DNA from: Gemmatimonadota bacterium
GTDB taxonomy: Bacteria; Gemmatimonadota; Gemmatimonadetes; Gemmatimonadales; GWC2-71-9
Assembly: GCA_011390645.1 (NCBI GenBank)
Contig: JAABRY010000014.1
Coordinates: forward strand, 1 to 41,417
Direction of reading: 5' to 3'
Length of the DNA stretch: 41,417 bases
Under the pieces are notes generated by a model, which was given only the letters and a program-made list of their open reading frames with translations, ran no database searches and was not told where the DNA came from. Each line of letters begins with the position of its first letter. Position 1 is the stretch's first letter. A program made the position numbers and the translations under genes. Shown here piece after piece: positions 1-8,045 of the stretch.

Positions 1-1090
1 GGACTTCCATTCCGAAGCCAGGCACCGTGCGTGGTGCCTGAATCAGGGCGAGATGATCCCGGAGCAGATGCTGATCATTCGGATCCGACGACGTGCTGCA
101 GTGGATGCCGGCCATGCCCACTTCGGAGAAGTGATAGGCCGATGTGAAGGTCGCCCCGCTCGCCTCGATCTCGGCCACCTTGGCGGGTGTCGGGGGCTCT
201 GCTCCCCCCATCATCGTCGCACCGGTCAGGTCGAGACCGGCCTCGCGGGCCGCCACCGCCACGCGCACCATCCGGCTGACACTGCCTCGCACATGACACC
301 GACCGTGTTGGCGCAGCAAGTCGTGCGCGAGCACGGCGATGTCATGTGCGCGGTCCATCGGCACATGCTGCGGCCACGACACCCGCGCGCCGGCGAGGCG
401 AGCGGTGAGCATCGCGGCCCGGCTCGCCCAGAGGAAACGCGCTGGCACGCCGTGGCCGGGCCAGACGGCGGTCAGCCAGTGCGCGGGGCGTTCGCGTGCC
501 GCCGCGGCCCGCAGGGCGAGACCCATTCCGGGCGAGGGCGGCAGGTCCCACCAGCGAATCCGCGGGACATCGGTGCCGCCCTCGACGTGCATGAGGAAGA
601 CGTGGTGCGGCAGGCCCCCGGCGAGCTTCTCCAGATCGAGCATCATGCGTCGGGGTCGCCCGGTGGTGCCGCCGGTGGAGGTGGCGAGGTACGCCGTCGC
701 GCGCGGGTTGTCGAAGGACCCCTCACGCACGGGAATCTCCTCACCAGCGCGGACGATCGGCACTTCACCCTTGAATTCCTCGAAGCTGACATACACCCCC
801 GCGGCGTGCAGCTCCCGCAGCGCTGCCTCGACCCCCCGCGCCCGCACCGCATGCTCGAGGTCGGCCATGGTGCACCCGGCGAGCGCCAACATCCGATGAT
901 ACGGACTTGCGGGATTGGCAAAGATGCGACCGTGGATGGTCTGCAGCAGGTTCGTGGCGCGGTTGGCGATCCGCGCTCGCAGGACGGCCTCCGCCTCGGC
1001 CGGTGTCATCCCGGTACGCACGAAGCGCGGAATCCCCGCGACGAATCCGACGAAGGCCCGGGCTTCGTCGAGGAGATTGCCATGCCTCAC
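1..1090 (-). CDS. Adenylate-forming (AMP-binding) enzyme, phenylacetate-CoA ligase-like, 3' end cut off
   Basis: The reading frame stays open leftward from about 1090 and runs off the window edge, so only the N-terminal ~363 residues are present. It carries a P-loop-like adenylation motif STGGTTGRPRR about 125 residues in. A later MMGGAEPPTP stretch followed by YHFSEVGMAG resembles the second core motif (Y-G-x-[ST]-E-x-G) of ANL enzymes. ANL enzymes activate a carboxylate with ATP and pass it to CoA or a carrier; phenylacetate-CoA ligase and LuxE-type acyl-protein synthetase are the nearest types by motif. The substrate cannot be told. The start is uncertain: a TAA lies in frame 36 codons upstream of the GTG at 1090, and no clear ribosome site precedes that GTG. 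The gene is divergent from the glycosyltransferase at 1234. Confidence 0.72.
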   Translation of the reverse strand, partial: MRHGNLLDEARAFVGFVAGIPRFVRTGMTPAEAEAVLRARIANRATNLLQTIHGRIFANPASPYHRMLALAGCTMADLEHAVRARGVEAALRELHAAGVYVSFEEFKGEVPIVRAGEEIPVREGSFDNPRATAYLATSTGGTTGRPRRMMLDLEKLAGGLPHHVFLMHVEGGTDVPRIRWWDLPPSPGMGLALRAAAARERPAHWLTAVWPGHGVPARFLWASRAAMLTARLAGARVSWPQHVPMDRAHDIAVLAHDLLRQHGRCHVRGSVSRMVRVAVAAREAGLDLTGATMMGGAEPPTPAKVAEIEASGATFTSAYHFSEVGMAGIHCSTSSDPNDQHLLRDHLALIQAPRTVPGFGMEV

Positions 1091-1233
1091 CGCCGGGGTG
1101 GACCGCGGCGACCGGAGGCCTTGGTAGGGCAGGAAGGTGAGGCGATGGCGGTGGGGAACATGGACTGCAACTTATCTTGCGGGTGGCGCAGCAACAATCG
1201 GCGAACCGAACCCTCCCAACCCTGCGTGGCCCG

Positions 1234-2091
1234 ATGTCGACCTCTCCCGTTGTCCAGTCCATGTGGATTGGAGACCATCTGGGTGCCCTCGAACGGCTGA
1301 CGATCCAGTCGTTTCTTGACCACGGGCATCCCTTCCATCTGTACCTCTATGGACCGTGCGCCGGCGTCCCCGAGGGGACATCGATCCGCGATGGTCGCGA
1401 GATCCTGCCGGACTCGGCGATCTTCACGTATCGGACCGGATTCGGGGCGGGGAGCCCCTCCGGATTTGCGAACGTGTTTCGGTACGCGATGCTGCACGCG
1501 CAGGGTGGCTGGTGGGTGGATCTCGATGTCGTGGCCATGCAGCCCTTGCGGTTTGCATCGGAACACGTCGTCGGGACGTCGTCGTCGTCGGGACGTCTCT
1601 TGGTCGAGAACGCGATTATCCACGCACCTGTTGGCAGCCCCCTGATGGCGTACTGCCTGGAAGCGGCGGAGCGCGCCGACCGTGATCGCGTCCGCTGGGG
1701 CGAAACCGGTCCGAGGCTTCTGACACGTGCCGTCCAGGCGCTCGGAATGGAAGGGACCGTGGTACCGCCGTCGGTCCTCTATCCGGTCGCGGCAGGCCAG
1801 TTCTGGAATCTCGTGCGTCCCGGGCCGCTCCCCGATGGGGCCAGTACCATTCACCTCTGGGCGCAGCAGTGGCGGCACTTTCGCATCGATCCGGCCGCAC
1901 GGTATCCCGACGCCTCACCGTACCAGCAATTGATCGCGAAGCACCTCCCGGACGTGGCTCGGTCCGCTGGGCCGGTCGTCAATGTGCCGTGGCTTCTGGT
2001 GCGTTCCATTCCCACCCGCCTGCAGTCCGCGATGCAGCATCGATGGGCGCGCTGGCGGCGGCGTGGAGAGGCCTCAGCGGCTCCCCGGTGA
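1234..2091 (+). CDS. DXD-type glycosyltransferase (GT32-like, capsular/glycan type)
   Basis: A 285-residue protein that likely transfers a sugar from a nucleotide-sugar donor. It begins with VVQSMWIG, followed by a SFLDHGHPFHLYLYG stretch. Residues 79-100 hold FANVFRYAML and GGWWVDLDVV, where D96 and D98 form the metal and nucleotide-sugar binding DXD motif of the GT32/Och1-like superfamily. There is no signal peptide, so it should act in the cytoplasm or at the inner membrane face. The ATG at 1234 is preferred because the family-like sequence starts there; the frame stays open back to a TTG at 1177. Its 3' end overlaps the convergent deacetylase gene by 18 nt. The neighbouring glycan genes fit a role in surface polysaccharide or glycolipid assembly. 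Acceptor and donor are unknown. Confidence 0.8.
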   Translation: MSTSPVVQSMWIGDHLGALERLTIQSFLDHGHPFHLYLYGPCAGVPEGTSIRDGREILPDSAIFTYRTGFGAGSPSGFANVFRYAMLHAQGGWWVDLDVVAMQPLRFASEHVVGTSSSSGRLLVENAIIHAPVGSPLMAYCLEAAERADRDRVRWGETGPRLLTRAVQALGMEGTVVPPSVLYPVAAGQFWNLVRPGPLPDGASTIHLWAQQWRHFRIDPAARYPDASPYQQLIAKHLPDVARSAGPVVNVPWLLVRSIPTRLQSAMQHRWARWRRRGEASAAPR

Positions 2092-2826
2092 TCGCGCGGC
2101 CACCCAGGACCGTGCGTTCCGCAACAGGCGCCTGACGCCAAGATACCGACGCATCCTCTCCCCCCCCCACGACCAGCCACAGACGCTGGGCGTGAGGTAG
2201 TACGCATCCAGGCGTGGCAGGGCGAGCGGGTCGTCCCTTGCGCCGAGGGGACGCAACGCGGTGGTGCACGCGCCCGCAAACCACTGCGCCGTGGCATCGC
2301 GGACGCGTGGGTTCACATCGCCAAACGGGTAGGCGAGCCACCGGGCAGTCGTCCCGAGATGAGTGGCGATGTCCTCGACGGCCCCGCTCAGTTCGTCGGC
2401 CAGTTCCGGATCGGAGCAGGATGGCAGGCGGGCGTGGTGTCGTGTGTGAGCCGCGACCGTCCAGCCCGCATCAGCCAACCGACCAAGCCCGTCCCAGCTG
2501 AGCAGCGGCAGCAGAGGCACGCGATGTTGCCCGAGCGCCTGCCATTGATTGTCGCGACCGACGTGCCGTGTCGGGACGAAGACGGTGGCAGTCCAGCCGT
2601 GCGCCGCCAACTGGGGCGCGGCATCGGTGGCGATGTTGGCGAGCGCATCATCGAAGGTGATGGCCACGGCGTTGGCGTCGGGAGGGAGCGCGAGAAGGGC
2701 GTCCAGCGAGACGACCCGGACATCATCTCGCACGAGCCATTCTAGCTGGCGGGCGAACGAGTGAGGATGCACCGAGACCGCCGACCCGGATGGGTCGATC
2801 GAGTGGTAGGTCAGAATGGCGCGCAT
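2074..2826 (-). CDS. Polysaccharide deacetylase (NodB/CE4 fold)
   Basis: A 250-residue carbohydrate esterase family 4-type protein, expected to remove N- or O-acetyl groups from a glycan. It starts MRAILTYHS, a common opening for this family. TFDDA holds the motif 1 aspartates D59 and D60, and HTRHH (127-131) supplies the metal-binding histidines of motif 2. A LAYPFGDVN stretch resembles motif 3. No clear signal peptide is seen, so it may be cytoplasmic or exported in another way. It is the last gene of the leftward operon that starts with the ABC transporter. A run of nine Gs near the C-terminus encodes part of WGGE. An ATG six bases further upstream (2832) is an alternative start. Confidence 0.85.
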   Translation of the reverse strand: MRAILTYHSIDPSGSAVSVHPHSFARQLEWLVRDDVRVVSLDALLALPPDANAVAITFDDALANIATDAAPQLAAHGWTATVFVPTRHVGRDNQWQALGQHRVPLLPLLSWDGLGRLADAGWTVAAHTRHHARLPSCSDPELADELSGAVEDIATHLGTTARWLAYPFGDVNPRVRDATAQWFAGACTTALRPLGARDDPLALPRLDAYYLTPSVCGWSWGGERMRRYLGVRRLLRNARSWVAARSPGSR

Positions 2827-2893
2827 GCACACGACCCCGAGGTGAGCGGAGGGCGTGCGTGGCGTCGGTCCGGATGCCCTCCGTGTGCGTCCG

Positions 2894-3187
2894 TTATCGT
2901 GTGACCCGCCCGTAGACGGTGCTGATCAACCACCCCACGATGTAGCCCGTCACGAAGCCGTATCCGAATCCCAACACGGCTCCGAGGCCGGTCACGCGGT
3001 ATCCCGGGAAGAAATTGGCCAACAGGCCGAGGTGCTGGCCGACGTCGGGACCGCCCTTGAGGACCAGCACCAGGGTGGCGATGCAGAGCGCGAGCCCGCC
3101 GAGCAGCCCGAAAGCCATCCCCCAGGCACGCGCATTGAGGCGCAACACGGCCGTTTCCAGCTCTGATGCCGGCGGGCGGGAATCCAT
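2894..3187 (-). CDS. Small two-helix membrane protein, paralogue of the gene at 3225
   Basis: A 97-residue protein of unknown function. Hydrophilic residues 1-20 are followed by a hydrophobic helix (about 21-43) and a second one (about 58-85). Between them lies LANFFPGYRVTG. The same core, LAQYFPGYAVTW, sits at the same place in the product of the next gene upstream, as does a GYIVGWLI / GYVAGWLL ending, so the two look like products of a duplication. No catalytic motif is visible. Position between a GT2 glycosyltransferase and a deacetylase suggests a structural or scaffolding role in an inner-membrane glycan complex, which is inference. The ATG at 3187 was chosen because the alternative start at 3268 would overlap the upstream gene and add low-complexity sequence. 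Confidence 0.7.
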   Translation of the reverse strand: MDSRPPASELETAVLRLNARAWGMAFGLLGGLALCIATLVLVLKGGPDVGQHLGLLANFFPGYRVTGLGAVLGFGYGFVTGYIVGWLISTVYGRVTR

Positions 3188-3224
3188 CAGGGAGCCTCCA
3201 GGGGCACGGGACGAGCGCGCACCA

Positions 3225-3566
3225 TCAGATGTGATCCAGAAAGTCGCGAGTGGTCGCAAGTTCTGCACGCGTGCGGACCGTGAAGAGCATGATGGCGAGC
3301 ATCGTGTTGCGAGCGAGGGCCAGGAGCCATCCGGCGACGTACCCGATCATCGCGGCCCATGCCGCGCCCATCGCAGCGCCGCTCCACGTGACCGCGTAGC
3401 CGGGGAAATACTGGGCCAGCAACTCGAGCGGCAACGTGAATGCCGCCCCGCGCAGCACGGCAATCGCGGTGGCGAGGAATACCATCGCCGCACCAGTGGT
3501 CGCGATCGCCAGGCCGAAGGCTCGCTTGTGCAGCGGGGCGAAGGCGAGGGAGAGCGAGTCAGGCAT
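3225..3566 (-). CDS. Small two-helix membrane protein, paralogue of the gene at 2894
   Basis: A 113-residue protein of unknown function with two predicted membrane stretches, about residues 18-42 and 60-85, separated by the LAQYFPGYAVTW core shared with the 97-residue neighbour. It has an extra C-terminal tail of about 28 residues (NTMLAIMLFTVRTRAELATT and following). The start codon at 3566 lies inside the end of the GT2 gene, an 8-nt overlap that implies translational coupling. With the GT2 enzyme, FAD oxidoreductase and ABC exporter upstream it forms one leftward operon. No domain of known function is recognised. Confidence 0.72.
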   Translation of the reverse strand: MPDSLSLAFAPLHKRAFGLAIATTGAAMVFLATAIAVLRGAAFTLPLELLAQYFPGYAVTWSGAAMGAAWAAMIGYVAGWLLALARNTMLAIMLFTVRTRAELATTRDFLDHI

Positions 3567-4605
3567 GGGACTCCGGGCTCCGGATCGAGGTTGGTGCGAT
3601 GAGGTGGCCCAGCACCGCGATGACCACTGCGACCGCACTCGATCCATAATGCCACAATTGCAGGGGCACGATGGCCGCGGCGAAACCGAGGCCACCTACT
3701 CGAGCAAACCAGATCCACGTGGAAAGGTTGCTGACGAGGAGCGCCGCGAGCAAGGCCACGGCAGTCCACCCCAGCCACGATGATCCCACCAGGAGGGCGA
3801 CGACCATCGAGGTCAGGATGGCTCCCGCGAGGGCAACCTTTACCTGCTCGGTCCGGCTGATGTTCAGGGAAGGTCGCACCCGCCCGCGCCGGGTCAGCAG
3901 GAGACGCATCCAGGGCACGGCACGATCCCGGAAGTCGGTCCGGAGCATCTGTCCCAACCGCCATTCCTTGAGGTGCGTGCCCGCCATCGACGGCTCGAGC
4001 AGGATGCGGGCGCCCGCGTCACGCAGTCGGTAGCCAAGATCGATGTCTTCGACCTGCGGACGCGGAAAGCGGTCGATGTCGAATCCCCCCACCTTCGTGA
4101 ACCAGTCACGCCGTACGGCCCCGAGGCCGGCCCAGAACGTCTCCGTCTCGCCCGCGCCCTGCAGGTGCACCCGCCGGTGCAACAGGTTGCGGTAGCGCGA
4201 CACCAGGCGCTGCCCGCTCACCTGTCCATCGTAGGCCCCGAAGATCGCCCCCATCTCGGGGTGCGCCGCGATGGCCTGCCAGAGGCGACGCAGCGCGTCG
4301 CGGTGGACCACGACGTCGGCATCCACGAAGAGCAGCCACTCGCCGCTGGCGACCTGGGCCCCGGCGTTGCGCGCCCGCCCCGGACCGCCGGGGGGGGGAG
4401 GGAGGGCCACCAGGCGGGCGCCGTGCGCGGCGGCGCAGCGGGTCGTGTCGTCGAGGCCCCGCATGCCGCTGCCGTCATCCACCACGATGAGTTCCCAGGC
4501 GACCCCGGGATCGTCCCCCCCCCTGAGTGCCGCCAGCACCTGCGGCAACGTGGCCTCGGCACGGTGGGTCGGCACGATCACGGAGAGGCGGGGGGGGGAC
4601 GTCAT
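3559..4605 (-). CDS. GT2 family glycosyltransferase with C-terminal membrane helices
   Basis: A 348-residue family 2 glycosyltransferase. The N-terminal GT-A domain has LSVIVPTHRAE (8-18), IVVDDGS (40-46), GPGRARNAGA (about 74-83) and the metal-binding DADVVV (about 94-99). A later VEDIDLGYRLRDAG matches the [QE]-D-x-D-L region near the acceptor site. After residue 245 two to three hydrophobic segments anchor it in the inner membrane, as in polyprenyl-phosphate or EPS-type GT2 enzymes. It overlaps the oxidoreductase upstream by 4 nt and the small membrane protein gene downstream by 8 nt. Three nine-base C/G runs lie in the first quarter of the gene, at codons 3-6, 28-31 and 70-72, making it a candidate for slippage. 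Substrate unknown. Confidence 0.88.
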   Translation of the reverse strand: MTSPPRLSVIVPTHRAEATLPQVLAALRGGDDPGVAWELIVVDDGSGMRGLDDTTRCAAAHGARLVALPPPPGGPGRARNAGAQVASGEWLLFVDADVVVHRDALRRLWQAIAAHPEMGAIFGAYDGQVSGQRLVSRYRNLLHRRVHLQGAGETETFWAGLGAVRRDWFTKVGGFDIDRFPRPQVEDIDLGYRLRDAGARILLEPSMAGTHLKEWRLGQMLRTDFRDRAVPWMRLLLTRRGRVRPSLNISRTEQVKVALAGAILTSMVVALLVGSSWLGWTAVALLAALLVSNLSTWIWFARVGGLGFAAAIVPLQLWHYGSSAVAVVIAVLGHLIAPTSIRSPESHA

Positions 4606-6077
4606 GCGGGACGCGGCTCCACCCGCTGCTCCTCGTGATACTCGAAGTCCGTGTTCACCGCCCAGACATCGTGGCGTGCCCCCTGCATGTTCCAGACGGC
4701 CATCATCGCCGTCAACATCGAGTGATCCTGATTGTTGTACTTGTGCATCCCGTTGCGCCCGACGGTGTGCAGGTTCGGGAGGCCGTCGAGCGCACCCCGA
4801 ATCACGTCCAGATGGTCGCGGTAGGCTGCGTCGTACACCGGATAGGCCTTGCGCTGGCGGATCACGGTGCCGTCGCGCACCAGGTCGGGCGAGACCAGTC
4901 CCAGCACCTCCAACTCGTGTCGGGCGAGGGCCAGCAGGTCATCGTCGGGCATCGTCCAGAGTCCGTCTCCCTCGAAGCAGAAGTACTCGAGGCCGAGGCA
5001 GGTCTGCCCCGGTACCGGGACCATGGCCGCGCTCCAGTTGTTGAAGTTCTGGATCCGACCGACCTGCACCCCGGGCGTGTGCACGTAGATCCAATTGTCC
5101 GGAAAGAGGTGATCGCGGTCGATGATCACCGCCACCGTCACGAAGTCGCGATAGCGGAGGCCGGCGGCTGCCGTGGCAACGGTTGGTGCCACCGGCGGCG
5201 TGATGGCCCCGACCAGCGTGCGCAAGTCGGTGGTCGAGATGACGTGGTCTGCCGCGACACGCACGGGTCCCTCGGGTGACTCGGCATGCACGGCCACCAC
5301 CCGTTGATCCGCCACCTCCACCTGGGTCACGCGGTGCTGCATGAGCACCCGGTTGCCCATCGCCTCGATGCGCTCGGCGCAGGCCTCCCACATCTGACCG
5401 GGGCCGAGGCGCGGATAGCGGAACTGGTGGATCAGCGATTTGATGTCGTCAGAGCGCTTGTTGAGGGCCACCGCGTTCAGCAGCGCCTTCTCCAGCGACA
5501 GGCCTTGAATGCGCTGGGCTGCCCACTCGGCGCGAATCTCGGTGCAGGGAATCCCCCAGACCTTCTCCGTGTAGGTCTTGAAGAAGATCTCGTACAACCG
5601 TTGTCCGAAGCGGTTCGTCACCCACTCTTCGAAGGTGTCCTCGCGCGGGCTCGGCGACAGCCGCGCCTGCAGGTAGCTGATGACAATCCGGACCGCGTTC
5701 ACCACACCGACGCCACGCAACGCGTTGGTCGCCTTGAGCGGGTAATTGAAGTACGTCCCGTCGTAATGGATGCGCGACAGCCGGGGGACCCAGATGAATT
5801 CGTCGCCGAGGATCTCCTCCCAGAGCGCCTGCACGGGTGCGATCTTGGTGAAGAACCGGTGGCCGCCAATGTCGAACCGAAAGCCACGATAGTGGGCGGT
5901 GCGGGAGATGCCCCCGACAAGCGTATCACCCTCGAAGACCGTGACGCGGTAGCCGGCTTGGCTCAACAGATAGGCCGCCGTAAGCCCGGCAGGGCCCGCC
6001 CCGACGACGACGACATGATCCCCCGGTCGCAGCGGTGCGACTGCTCGTGGTCCCGCCTGTGCCACAACGTCGGTCAC
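4602..6077 (-). CDS. FAD-dependent amine-oxidase-fold oxidoreductase, UDP-galactopyranose mutase/protoporphyrinogen oxidase-like
   Basis: A 491-residue flavoprotein. VVVGAGPAGL (22-31) is the dinucleotide-binding GxGxxG, followed by VFEGDTLVGGIS, the second half of the FAD site. DIGGHRFFTK and HYDGTYFNYPLK are shared by proteins annotated as UDP-galactopyranose mutase-like or protoporphyrinogen-oxidase-like in polysaccharide loci, and the C-terminal HKYNNQDHSM segment also fits that group. The gene sits between an ABC exporter and a GT2 glycosyltransferase with 4-nt overlaps on both sides, so a sugar-modifying role in glycan synthesis is more likely than haem synthesis. I cannot say whether it is a true mutase. 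Confidence 0.82.
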   Translation of the reverse strand: MTDVVAQAGPRAVAPLRPGDHVVVVGAGPAGLTAAYLLSQAGYRVTVFEGDTLVGGISRTAHYRGFRFDIGGHRFFTKIAPVQALWEEILGDEFIWVPRLSRIHYDGTYFNYPLKATNALRGVGVVNAVRIVISYLQARLSPSPREDTFEEWVTNRFGQRLYEIFFKTYTEKVWGIPCTEIRAEWAAQRIQGLSLEKALLNAVALNKRSDDIKSLIHQFRYPRLGPGQMWEACAERIEAMGNRVLMQHRVTQVEVADQRVVAVHAESPEGPVRVAADHVISTTDLRTLVGAITPPVAPTVATAAAGLRYRDFVTVAVIIDRDHLFPDNWIYVHTPGVQVGRIQNFNNWSAAMVPVPGQTCLGLEYFCFEGDGLWTMPDDDLLALARHELEVLGLVSPDLVRDGTVIRQRKAYPVYDAAYRDHLDVIRGALDGLPNLHTVGRNGMHKYNNQDHSMLTAMMAVWNMQGARHDVWAVNTDFEYHEEQRVEPRPA

Positions 6078-7852
6078 GGATCAACCACACCTGACATCAG
6101 CTCACCCGGATTCACGAAGCGGTCACTCACCAGCGCCTGTTGGTGGTCGTGCAGCCGTCGATACACGCCGTCATGCGCGAGCAGGTCGTCATGACGTCCG
6201 CGCTCCACGATGCGTCCCTGTTCGAGAACGAGAATCTGATCAGCGGATCGAATCGTGGAGAGTCGGTGCGCGATGACGAACGCGGTCCGATCCTGACGCA
6301 GCGTCGCCAAGGCGTGCCGCACATGCGCTTCGCTCTCGCTGTCCAGGCTCGCCGTCGCCTCGTCCAGCAGCAGGATGGCCGGGTTCGCCAGAATGGCGCG
6401 CGCGATGGCCACACGCTGACGCTGTCCACCGGAGAGGCGCACCCCGCGTTCTCCGACGACCGTATCCCAGCCGCGCGGGAGGGCGTCGATGAATTCCTCA
6501 CAGTGCGCGGCGCGGGCCACCGCATGCACCTCGGCAGGCGTCGCGTCCGGTCGTGCGAAGCGGATGTTGTCGAAAATCGAGCCGTCGAACAGGAAGGTCT
6601 CCTGGAAGACAACACCGAGCTGTCGACGGTAGTCCCCCCGACGCAGCGCGCCGAGGTCAAGGCCGTCAACCAGAATGCGGCCGGCCGAGGGATGGTCGAA
6701 GGTGGTCAGCAGGCTCAGCAGGGTGCTCTTGCCAGCTCCGCTCGGACCGACCAGCGCAGTGGTGGTCCCGGCTGGCGCCTCGAAGCTGATGTCTTCAAGG
6801 ACGGGCGTACCCGGGACGTACGAAAAGTGTACGCCCTCGAATCGCACTTCGCCCCGCAGGGCGGGCACCGGCTGCCGGGTGGATTCGTCCTCGTCTTCGG
6901 TCGGGGTGTTCAACAGGGTCCGGATGCGGTCCAATCCGGCGAAGGCCTCGGTCACCCGCGTCCCGACCTGGGTCATCTGGATCAGCGGCGCTGTGGCCAG
7001 TCCGGTGAACAGCAAGTACATCCCGAGGTCGCCGAGGGTGACGGTGCCCGTGCGGTAGGCCTCCCCACCCATCAGGATCAGCACGACGCCGATCGCGCCG
7101 ATGGCCAGGAGTACCAAAGCGTTCACGACGGACCATCCCATCACCGACCGTTTCCCATTGTCCGCCAGCGCGTCCATGTCGCCGGCAAAGGCCGCGGCCT
7201 CACGGTCCTCCATCGCATAGGTCTTGACGATCCGGATCCCACCGAGCGTTTCCGTGAGGCGTCCCGTGGCGATGGCCATGAGTTGCCCCCGATCTCGGAA
7301 GACTGGCCGGAGAAACGAGAACGTGGCGAACAGCGCGACACCTAGGATGGCCATCACCAGCAGGACCGCGGCGGTGATGCGCGCGTCGATCCAGATGAGG
7401 ACGGCGAGGGACGCGAGGGAAGTGAGGAGGCCGCCGATCAGATGAATGAGCCCGGTACCGATGAGGTGTTGCACCCCATGGGTATCGGTCATGATGCGTG
7501 AGACCAGCGCACCCGTCCTGGTGGCATCAATCGTGGCCACCGGCAAACGCAGGACGTGGGCGTGGATCCGGGTGCGCATATCGGCCATCACCCGTTCCGC
7601 CGCCACACCGAGGAGTTGGGAGAGTCCGAAGTTTGCGCTGACCTGCACCACGGTTGCCACCCCGACGATCAGGGCGAGGGTCCCCAGCGCATCGAAGGCC
7701 TGGTCGATGATGACCGAATCAATGACGTACTTGGACGAGGCCGGGAGGACCATCCCAGCCCCCCGGCTGATGATCATCAGTACGAGGCCGGACAGGAGAC
7801 GCAGCCGGTGCTGCTGAATCAGGTCACGGGTTTCTTGCCACACGGTCCCCAT
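6074..7852 (-). CDS. ABC transporter, fused membrane and ATPase domains (MsbA/lipid exporter type)
   Basis: A 592-residue half-transporter, probably working as a homodimer in the inner membrane. Residues about 15-300 form a six-helix exporter domain. The C-terminal ATPase domain has Walker A GPSGAGKST near residue 370, the signature LSGGQRQRVAIARA, Walker B ILLLDEATASLD and an H-loop IAHRLST. This layout is that of type IV exporters such as MsbA. As first gene of the glycan operon it may flip a lipid-linked sugar or lipid. The start is uncertain: ATG at 7852 gives MGTVWQETR; ATG at 7888 would add 12 residues. Longer open frames upstream are low-complexity and overlap the divergent lipoprotein gene, so they were not used. 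Confidence 0.9.
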   Translation of the reverse strand: MGTVWQETRDLIQQHRLRLLSGLVLMIISRGAGMVLPASSKYVIDSVIIDQAFDALGTLALIVGVATVVQVSANFGLSQLLGVAAERVMADMRTRIHAHVLRLPVATIDATRTGALVSRIMTDTHGVQHLIGTGLIHLIGGLLTSLASLAVLIWIDARITAAVLLVMAILGVALFATFSFLRPVFRDRGQLMAIATGRLTETLGGIRIVKTYAMEDREAAAFAGDMDALADNGKRSVMGWSVVNALVLLAIGAIGVVLILMGGEAYRTGTVTLGDLGMYLLFTGLATAPLIQMTQVGTRVTEAFAGLDRIRTLLNTPTEDEDESTRQPVPALRGEVRFEGVHFSYVPGTPVLEDISFEAPAGTTTALVGPSGAGKSTLLSLLTTFDHPSAGRILVDGLDLGALRRGDYRRQLGVVFQETFLFDGSIFDNIRFARPDATPAEVHAVARAAHCEEFIDALPRGWDTVVGERGVRLSGGQRQRVAIARAILANPAILLLDEATASLDSESEAHVRHALATLRQDRTAFVIAHRLSTIRSADQILVLEQGRIVERGRHDDLLAHDGVYRRLHDHQQALVSDRFVNPGELMSGVVDP

Positions 7853-8045
7853 GGTAGGGCGTGACGACGGGGTGCGGGTGTGGGGCATCGCATATGATAT
7901 TGCCGGGCGCGGCACGCTCCAAGGATTTCGGGGGCAGGGGGGGGTGGTGCAATCGGGCACCTCGTCGTCCCGGGGTGCGTGGCGTGGACCTTGCCATGTC
8001 CATAGATTGATGGATCTCCTGTCCCCCAGCCTCGGAATCGCCCCG

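Noticed and set aside
53-1300. A 415-codon open frame on the + strand
   Set aside because: Its translation is Arg/His/Gly-rich without any fold-like pattern, while the opposite strand encodes an adenylate-forming enzyme with recognisable motifs across the same region.
7853-8045. Promoters in the divergent region between the exporter and the lipoprotein
   Set aside because: I looked for -35/-10 pairs on both strands and found none with acceptable spacing. Promoters must be there, but I cannot place them.
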